From positions 1-39,434 of the forward strand of contig CALFWW010000262.1 of assembly GCA_937928575.1 (NCBI GenBank): a stretch of 39,434 nucleotides of DNA, in the 5' to 3' direction. Source of the stretch: an uncultured Saprospiraceae bacterium. Lineage in GTDB: Bacteria; Bacteroidota; Bacteroidia; Chitinophagales; Saprospiraceae. The notes beneath the pieces are model-generated. The model made no database searches, was not told where the DNA came from, and saw only the letters and a program-made list of their open reading frames with translations. Made by a program: the position numbers and the translations under genes. Below, piece by piece: positions 34,581 to 39,434 of the stretch; the stretch's first letter is position 1; each line of letters begins with the position of its first letter.

Positions 34581-35594
34581 TTAAAAGGCTTCTCCGATAG
34601 TTACATAAAAACCTGATGTATTTTTTCCAAACCCCATATCTATTCTCAAATTTATTGTCTCTGCTTCTGTCAATCGCAATCTCAGTCCTCCACCAAAAGT
34701 ATATCTAATATCTTCTCTTTCAAAATCAACTAGCCGATTTTCAACAGCACCTAAAGCCCCAAAAGCAACCACTCCTAATCTCCAAAATAAATGAGCTCGG
34801 TATTCTGCTTGTAGCACTTGCATATGATTCTCCCGATACCGTCCTTGTATGTACCCTCTCATCTTACTAGTTCCTCCTAACAATGCTAATTGATTGAATG
34901 GAGCATCTCCACCAGTGAATTCTGTAAAACTTTGTAATGCAATCACATGATGCCATTTGTTTTTATAGAAATACCTCAAATCTAAAAACGCTTTTGAAAA
35001 CTCAAAATCAGAACCAAATCGTTTTCCATTTCTGAACATTATATATTCAGCATAAAAACCGTCTTCGGTCGCATATGGCTGATCTCTCGTGTCATAGATA
35101 AATATCAAACCAGCACCTGAAAATAAACCACCTCTTGATCCAGTAATGTTTTCATTTTCTAATAATCCATTTGGATCCCTTTGGGTAATGTTATAATCAT
35201 CCATCCAGTATCGGACACCCGCAAAAATATTGGAGTTTACTTTTTTTAAGACGTTGATTCTGACTCTAGGAAAATTTGCAAAGTAAGTTTCATCTCCATC
35301 TGCATCATTCCCAATTCCGAAAAAATCATAGAGATATTTATAATATCCCACTTCCCCATAGGTTCGATAATGATCGTTCTTCCAGTGCAGTCGAAAGGGT
35401 ACGTAAAATAATACCTGCTTTCGTAAAGTATAAGCAAAGCCTAATTGAACTTGAGAAGAAATACTTTCCTTCGGCTCTCCCTTAAATCGAAAAGTATAAG
35501 ATCCCAATCCTCCAAAACCCAACCTGGTCTCGGGCAGATAAAAGACAAAAGGGAATCCTGTTAAACTGTAATTCTTTGCCGCAACCGAATCCAC
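34581..35594 (-). CDS. Omp85/BamA-like outer-membrane barrel, start codon uncertain
   Basis: At least 337 residues of a 16-strand-like beta barrel of the surface antigen (D15/BamA C-terminal) family, without POTRA domains. It has GFPFVFYLPETRLGFGGLGS, the loop-6 RGY motif in SKMRGYIQGRYRE, and a C-terminal aromatic end (YVTIGEAF). The coordinates use the GTG at 35594. Upstream in frame, 35681-35595 encodes a convincing signal peptide (LIKKYLISVCTAIILIAVAP, then TISYSQ) but has no ATG, GTG or TTG, and a TAA lies just before it at 35685-35687. Either initiation uses a rare codon such as ATC, CTT or ATT, or a base is wrong or lost. Function is probably insertion or transport at the outer membrane, not defined. 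It is followed by a glycosyltransferase gene 3 bp on. Confidence 0.82.
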   Translation of the reverse strand: MDSVAAKNYSLTGFPFVFYLPETRLGFGGLGSYTFRFKGEPKESISSQVQLGFAYTLRKQVLFYVPFRLHWKNDHYRTYGEVGYYKYLYDFFGIGNDADGDETYFANFPRVRINVLKKVNSNIFAGVRYWMDDYNITQRDPNGLLENENITGSRGGLFSGAGLIFIYDTRDQPYATEDGFYAEYIMFRNGKRFGSDFEFSKAFLDLRYFYKNKWHHVIALQSFTEFTGGDAPFNQLALLGGTSKMRGYIQGRYRENHMQVLQAEYRAHLFWRLGVVAFGALGAVENRLVDFEREDIRYTFGGGLRLRLTEAETINLRIDMGFGKNTSGFYVTIGEAF

Positions 35595-35831
35595 TTCACT
35601 TTCTTGGCTATAGGAAATGGTGGGAGCAACAGCTATTAAAATTATTGCTGTGCAGACGGAAATGAGATACTTTTTGATAAGCTTTTATAGTTTTAAGTAA
35701 AAGTCGTCATAAATACTGTAACTTTTCAAATAAATGTCATTATGTGATTGAAACAGACAAAAAGGAAATAACCTTCGCCAAAAAAGGATCAACTCTTTTG
35801 GTTTTTAATTGCCTGATTTAAAACACATTAT

Positions 35832-36461
35832 ATGATGTCAAACTTTGCGCTCAAAGCTAAACTTGCAAAACGTTCAATGCATATGAACCACTCTGACAAG
35901 ACTATTTCTGTAAAGGCAATTGAATCTGAGTGGCAGGAAATCCTTGCTGCCAAGGATAATCCAACATTTTTCAAGCCAATTTATGAGCGTTATTACCTTC
36001 GAATTTTCCGCTTCATTTACAAACGGGTTGCAGATGAAAGTTTAGCTGCAGACCTGTGCTCTCAAGTTTTTACCAAAGCGATTCAAAAATTAGATCAGTA
36101 TCAATTTAAAGGAGTTCCATATTCTGCTTTTTTGTATCGAGTCGCCTCCAATGAAATTACTTCACATTTTAGAAAAACTCAAAAAAATAGAATTGTCAGT
36201 TTTGAAGATGCGCAATTAAATAATATAACAGAAGAAATGGAAGAAGCTATCTCGCAACATAGTACAGCTGATTTGTTGCAAGCATTGGACGAACTTCCAC
36301 TAGCAAAAATGCAAATGATCGAAATGCGCTTTTTCGAGAAACGCTCTTTTAAAGAAATTGCTGAGATAATGGAAATTACAGAAAGTAATGCTAAGGTAAA
36401 AACATACCGAATTTTGGATAAACTCAAAAAAATTATTGTTGCTAATAAAAATATGAAGTAA
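35832..36461 (+). CDS. ECF-type RNA polymerase sigma factor
   Basis: A 209-residue sigma-70 family factor with only regions 2 and 4. Region 2 is about residues 45-115 (FKPIYERYYLRIFRFIYKRV, DESLAADLCSQVFTKAIQKL, AFLYRVASNEITSHFRKTQK) and region 4 about 145-200 (LPLAKMQMIEMRFFEKRSFK, EIAEIMEITESNAKVKTYRI). The N-terminal 40 residues are an extension; the ATG pair at 35832/35835 is the first in frame, but a start at M17 or M19 (35880-35886) is also possible. It should direct polymerase to a special promoter set in response to an envelope signal. The next gene, 27 bp on, encodes a membrane protein with a cytoplasmic N-terminus and is its likely regulator or anti-sigma partner. Confidence 0.93.
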   Translation: MMSNFALKAKLAKRSMHMNHSDKTISVKAIESEWQEILAAKDNPTFFKPIYERYYLRIFRFIYKRVADESLAADLCSQVFTKAIQKLDQYQFKGVPYSAFLYRVASNEITSHFRKTQKNRIVSFEDAQLNNITEEMEEAISQHSTADLLQALDELPLAKMQMIEMRFFEKRSFKEIAEIMEITESNAKVKTYRILDKLKKIIVANKNMK

Positions 36462-36488
36462 GCACTTCATTTTGAAAAAATATAAGTT

Positions 36489-38321
36489 ATGAAGAAGAAT
36501 TACAATTTTAATAAAGACCCAAAACAATTGAGCGATGCTGATATCAGTAAGCACATGGATTTTGATAGTGTCTTAAATAATGCTGCCGCAAAAGTAGATC
36601 CTGGCATTCCCAAAAACACAAGACGACCCAAATTTAGATGGTTGAAAGCAGTAGCTGGTGCCGCTGCTGCCATCCTTGCAGGAGCATTGTTATTTTTTGG
36701 AGGAATTGGCCAGAAAGATAAAGTGAGTGTGAAAAATGAGGTGGTGATTGAAACACCTTATGTCGATCCGCCATTCAAAAATATCAAACCGGTTTTTGCC
36801 TCTCATAAAATCAAAAACGCTAAAGGTGGGGTTTATGAATTTGAAAGTGGTTCCAAAGTAATCGTTCCTGACAATGCTTTTGTTGATAAAGATGGAAAAC
36901 CTGTTAAAGGAAAAGTAGATATCAAATTTCGAGAGTTCCATGATTATGTAGATTTTTTCATGTCAGGAATCCCAATGGAATATGACTCAAATGGGACTAA
37001 GTATATTTTAGAATCTGCGGGCATGATCGAAATCTATGGTGAGAAAAATGGCGAACGAGTGGAAATTGCACCAGACAAATCTATTGCTGTCGAACTCGTT
37101 TCTAACATTGAAATTCCGAATGTTAATGTAAAACCGAATTTCAATATTTACAGACTGGATACTGAGAAGCGAAATTGGGATTATAGAGGTGTTGATAAGA
37201 TTGAATTTGTCAAACCGAAAACTGATAAGTTTAGGAATGACACAACTTACACGTCTGTTTTTGACGAGAATGGAGATATTGTTGGCCAAAAGATGGCAAT
37301 CATTAGTACTGATCCTAGACAGGCACAAATTTCACAAATCGAACAAAGAGGAAAAACAGAGTTAGCACAAATTGAAAGATCTATTCCAAAACCTGTCGCT
37401 CCGATCAAGCCAAAGAAAGAAAATGGAAGCGACTTGGTTTTTGATTTTGATTTTGAAACGGCAAAAATTACGGATAGAGTCAGACAATATGAAGAAGAAA
37501 CTTTAGTCAATCAGGCACAGAATGAATTGATCGAGATGAAAGAAAAGTATGGTGAGGTTTTGTGGCAAGTATCTCCACGTAATGGTGCTTTCGATGAGTC
37601 GAAAATGGAAAAACGTTTTGCAGATGTTGTCATCAATAAAGTCAACAATATTGATTTTGAAATCACGCTTTCTAACCCAACTGAAGAAGTGAAGTTTCTA
37701 GCAAATCCTGTTTTGTCTGGTGAGAATTATGAAGAAGCGATGCAAGCATTTTCAGCTGAGTTTGCCAAGTACGAACAAGAAGTAGCTGCGAGAGAAAGTC
37801 GATTAGCAACTTTAAAAGGTGATTTGAATGAACGTATCAATGCAGAGAAAGCCGCTGTTGACAAATCATACGAAGAAAAAATGGCGATCTACAAAAAGAA
37901 TGGTAGAGACGATCTAGTTAGTGGTGAAATGATCAAGCAAAAAGTCATCAACCGTTTTGAAGTCTCTTCTTTCGGTGTCTGGAATTGTGATCGTCCACTA
38001 CCCTATTATATGTCTCGTGTGAAAGGTGATTTTGTTGATAAGAAAAATAAACTCTTCAACAACAAACCTGCTTTCATGGTGGATAAATCCAGAAATACGG
38101 TTTCGAAGTTTTACACCAAGAAAGATAAAGATGTGGTTTACAATAAAGATTCAGATAACATTATGTGGTTGGTAACTAAGGAAAATAAATTAGCCGTCTA
38201 TCGTCCTGAAAAATTCAAAGATCTGGAACGAGAAGGACAAGGTAAAGTGAAGTTTGTTTTGGATGTGGTTGATGAAGAAATTGATGATGAAGACGATGTT
38301 AGACGTATTCTTCGATTTTAA
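36489..38321 (+). CDS. Single-pass membrane protein paired with the ECF sigma factor
   Basis: A 610-residue protein. Residues 1-50 are cytoplasmic and polar (with LSDADISKHMDFDSVL), 51-73 are one membrane helix (WLKAVAGAAAAILAGALLFF), and the rest should be periplasmic. About 105-210 form a beta domain with VYEFESGSKVIVPDNAFVDK, REFHDYVDFFMSGIPMEYDS and ESAGMIEIYGE, a pattern common in Bacteroidota hypothetical proteins. About 330-500 hold charged coiled-coil stretches, and 520-610 a second beta region that begins SSFGVWNCDRP. There is no zinc-binding anti-sigma motif. Its place after the sigma gene and its topology make a sigma regulator plausible, but this is inference; it could equally be an envelope-stress sensor or a structural protein whose gene the sigma factor controls. 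Confidence 0.8.
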   Translation: MKKNYNFNKDPKQLSDADISKHMDFDSVLNNAAAKVDPGIPKNTRRPKFRWLKAVAGAAAAILAGALLFFGGIGQKDKVSVKNEVVIETPYVDPPFKNIKPVFASHKIKNAKGGVYEFESGSKVIVPDNAFVDKDGKPVKGKVDIKFREFHDYVDFFMSGIPMEYDSNGTKYILESAGMIEIYGEKNGERVEIAPDKSIAVELVSNIEIPNVNVKPNFNIYRLDTEKRNWDYRGVDKIEFVKPKTDKFRNDTTYTSVFDENGDIVGQKMAIISTDPRQAQISQIEQRGKTELAQIERSIPKPVAPIKPKKENGSDLVFDFDFETAKITDRVRQYEEETLVNQAQNELIEMKEKYGEVLWQVSPRNGAFDESKMEKRFADVVINKVNNIDFEITLSNPTEEVKFLANPVLSGENYEEAMQAFSAEFAKYEQEVAARESRLATLKGDLNERINAEKAAVDKSYEEKMAIYKKNGRDDLVSGEMIKQKVINRFEVSSFGVWNCDRPLPYYMSRVKGDFVDKKNKLFNNKPAFMVDKSRNTVSKFYTKKDKDVVYNKDSDNIMWLVTKENKLAVYRPEKFKDLEREGQGKVKFVLDVVDEEIDDEDDVRRILRF

Positions 38322-38368
38322 GATAACTACTGTAGAAATTAATATTTAGAGTTAAATCTCTCTCCGAA

Positions 38369-38401
38369 ATGGGGTCACTGTGCGGGTGGCTCCATTTTTT
38401 T
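38369..38401 (+). terminator. Rho-independent terminator after the ECF operon
   Basis: A 10-bp stem (ATGGGGTCAC facing GTGGCTCCAT, with two G-U pairs) and a 7-base loop, followed by a T-run of six. It lies about 47 bp after the stop codon at 38321 and fits termination of the sigma/membrane-protein operon. Confidence 0.75.
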
Positions 38402-38462
38402 GTTTAAACACATAGCTAACGTTGAACAGACATCTTGTCTTTTATTTATTTTAGTACAAGGA

Positions 38463-38524
38463 CCAAAAAAAGCAGAGGCAAAAAACTGTTGTGAACTTTT
38501 TCAACAACAATTAATCACCTCTGC
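38463..38524 (-). terminator. Terminator for the AhpD-like gene
   Basis: On the minus strand, GCAGAGG (38524-38518) and CCTCTGC (38478-38472) form the outer stem, with an inner TTGTTGAA...CACAA fold, and a run of seven T follows (38471-38465). It lies about 70 bp downstream of the stop of the minus-strand gene at 38595. With the plus-strand terminator at 38369-38401 it separates two converging transcripts. Confidence 0.65.
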
Positions 38525-38594
38525 CTCGATACATCTCAAACAATGTATCTACAAACTATTCGATTTAGGGTTCGGTCTTAGGATAATAAATTAC

Positions 38595-39143
38595 TTATGC
38601 AGGTACGGTTTCCAATTCTGGGGCAATTGGAAAATCAATCGGGAATCCTGTAAGGTTGTGAATGTAATTGCTGATTACCTTGTCACCTATCACAATTGCA
38701 ACGTCAATTAAATTAGCTTCTGTATATCCGGCTGCAAAGAATGCATCTTTTGCTTGCTGCGTTGCATTTCCTTTATTGGCTGCAGTCGAGTGTGTAAACT
38801 TTGCAAGTGCGTCGATTTTGGGATCGAAAGATGCGGTTCCTTGTCGTATTTCAAGAATTTGGTCTCCTGTAAAACCATTCATTCCACCTAACACTGTGTG
38901 CGCTGACTGGCAATAACGGCATCCATTGATTTGACTTACTATTAAATTGACTACTTCTCGTTCTTTCGCTTTAAGAGTTGACTTACGGTTTTGAAGGGCT
39001 AAGTAATCACCTAATGCAGTTTCGTTTTTAGCATAATAAGCGTATAAGTTAGGAACGAATCCTAATCCTTTTTGAAGGTTGTCAAAGATTGCTTGATTAT
39101 CTACTGAAACTTCTTCTCTTGTTGGAACTTTAAATTGTGACAT
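38595..39143 (-). CDS. Carboxymuconolactone decarboxylase/AhpD-family protein
   Basis: A 182-residue all-helical protein with the CMD/AhpD signature: EREVVNLIVSQINGCRYCQS, with C75 and C78 as the redox pair and H82 in SAHTVLGG. The CxxC plus downstream His fits the alkylhydroperoxidase type (peroxide reduction) more than true carboxymuconolactone decarboxylases. The length matches the peroxidase-related enzyme subgroup. It stands alone, with a good promoter-like TATCTTTG 40 bp upstream and a terminator downstream. No AhpC or regulator such as OxyR is nearby, so a role in peroxide defence is likely but the reductant is unknown. Confidence 0.9.
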   Translation of the reverse strand: MSQFKVPTREEVSVDNQAIFDNLQKGLGFVPNLYAYYAKNETALGDYLALQNRKSTLKAKEREVVNLIVSQINGCRYCQSAHTVLGGMNGFTGDQILEIRQGTASFDPKIDALAKFTHSTAANKGNATQQAKDAFFAAGYTEANLIDVAIVIGDKVISNYIHNLTGFPIDFPIAPELETVPA

Positions 39144-39182
39144 AATTTTTTCTTTTTAATTTTTCAATAATTATTTACAATA

Positions 39183-39190
39183 CAAAGATA
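39183..39190 (-). promoter_or_regulatory. -7 box for the AhpD-like gene
   Basis: TATCTTTG on the minus strand matches TAnnTTTG exactly and lies about 40 bp before the ATG at 39143. The -33 box is not clear. Confidence 0.55.
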
Positions 39191-39295
39191 CACACACATT
39201 GACCTTTTCGAATAGGCAGGATTTCCTCTCTTGTTGTCAAAAGTTCCTGAAACGTTTGTAAGCTTTTATTTTATAGGATTCTTTTGTCGTGGGGA

Positions 39296-39434
39296 TTATA
39301 CAAATTGTAGTCTATAATTACGGTTATCTTTGAGAAAAATTTCCCGATATCTTCGTTAGAAAGCCCTGTCTGCTTGGCGCAGTCAGGCAGGCTCGCCGTA
39401 ACTAAGGCTATGTCTACGTTTTCTGCCTTGATCT
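39296..39434. repeat. MITE-like element, copy 2, inverted and cut by window end
   Basis: The last 139 bases are the exact reverse complement of 15647-15785, including the AGACTACAATTTGTATA end and the GGCGAGCCTG core. Copy 1 extends about 52 bp farther, so copy 2 is cut at the edge before its other terminal repeat. Sequence beyond the shared TATAA end differs, which places the element boundary at 39296. Confidence 0.9.

Noticed and set aside
38400-38711. 103-codon open frame on the plus strand
   Set aside because: Overlaps the facing terminators and the 3' end of the AhpD-like gene; no family features.

Overview
The window looks like chromosome of a low-GC member of the Bacteroidota, most plausibly a Saprospiria-like or related gliding/T9SS lineage. 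The evidence is type IX secretion C-terminal sorting domains on two exported proteins, a 20-unit SprB-repeat protein, a TonB-dependent receptor with a carboxypeptidase-regulatory-like N-domain, YfhO, TAnnTTTG-type promoter elements, and the general lack of Shine-Dalgarno signals. Phylum-level placement is confident; class-level placement is inference. No rRNA, tRNA, CRISPR array, phage gene or transposase gene was recognised.

Layout. 1-962 (-) is the start-side part of a membrane-anchored coiled-coil protein, cut by the window edge. 1282-7420 (+) holds a PolB-type 3'-5' exonuclease, a secreted M14 carboxypeptidase with a T9SS tail, ribulose-phosphate 3-epimerase and a TonB-dependent receptor. 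7729-14574 (+) is a 2281-residue M43 metalloprotease carrying 20 SprB repeats arranged as ten A/B doublets and a T9SS tail; a CvfB-like S1 RNA-binding gene starts 1 nt after it. 15413-15946 and 17786-18703 are repeat-rich and gene-free, with a small two-gene operon (enoyl-CoA hydratase, then a ferredoxin-NADP reductase-like flavoprotein) between them.

18704-28701 (-) is one compact surface-glycan operon, transcribed as yfhO, pseB, pseC, a pseG-pseH fusion, pseI, a Wzx-type flippase and a GT4 glycosyltransferase. It supplies the pathway from UDP-GlcNAc to free pseudaminic acid, but no CMP-pseudaminate synthetase (pseF) is present in the window. A GT2 glycosyltransferase is divergent from yfhO. 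29685-30602 (+) is a lipoprotein glycerophosphodiesterase. 30784-33666 (-) fuses a catalytically degraded GH3 domain to an apparently intact serine hydrolase of the beta-lactamase type. 33882-35594 (-) is an Omp85-type barrel gene followed by a TIGR04283-like glycosyltransferase; the barrel gene has a signal-peptide-like extension with no usual start codon. 35832-38321 (+) is an ECF sigma factor with a large membrane partner, and 38595-39143 (-) is an AhpD/carboxymuconolactone decarboxylase-family gene, with facing terminators between them.

Non-coding structure worth attention: a MITE-like element at 15595-15785 whose right 139 bases recur exactly, inverted, at the very end of the window (39296-39434), which may explain why the sequence stops there; a direct duplication with 220-bp period at 18211-18607, bounded by inverted CCCTT/AGGGTG arms; and nested palindromes in the gaps at 2039-2350 and 30600-30690.
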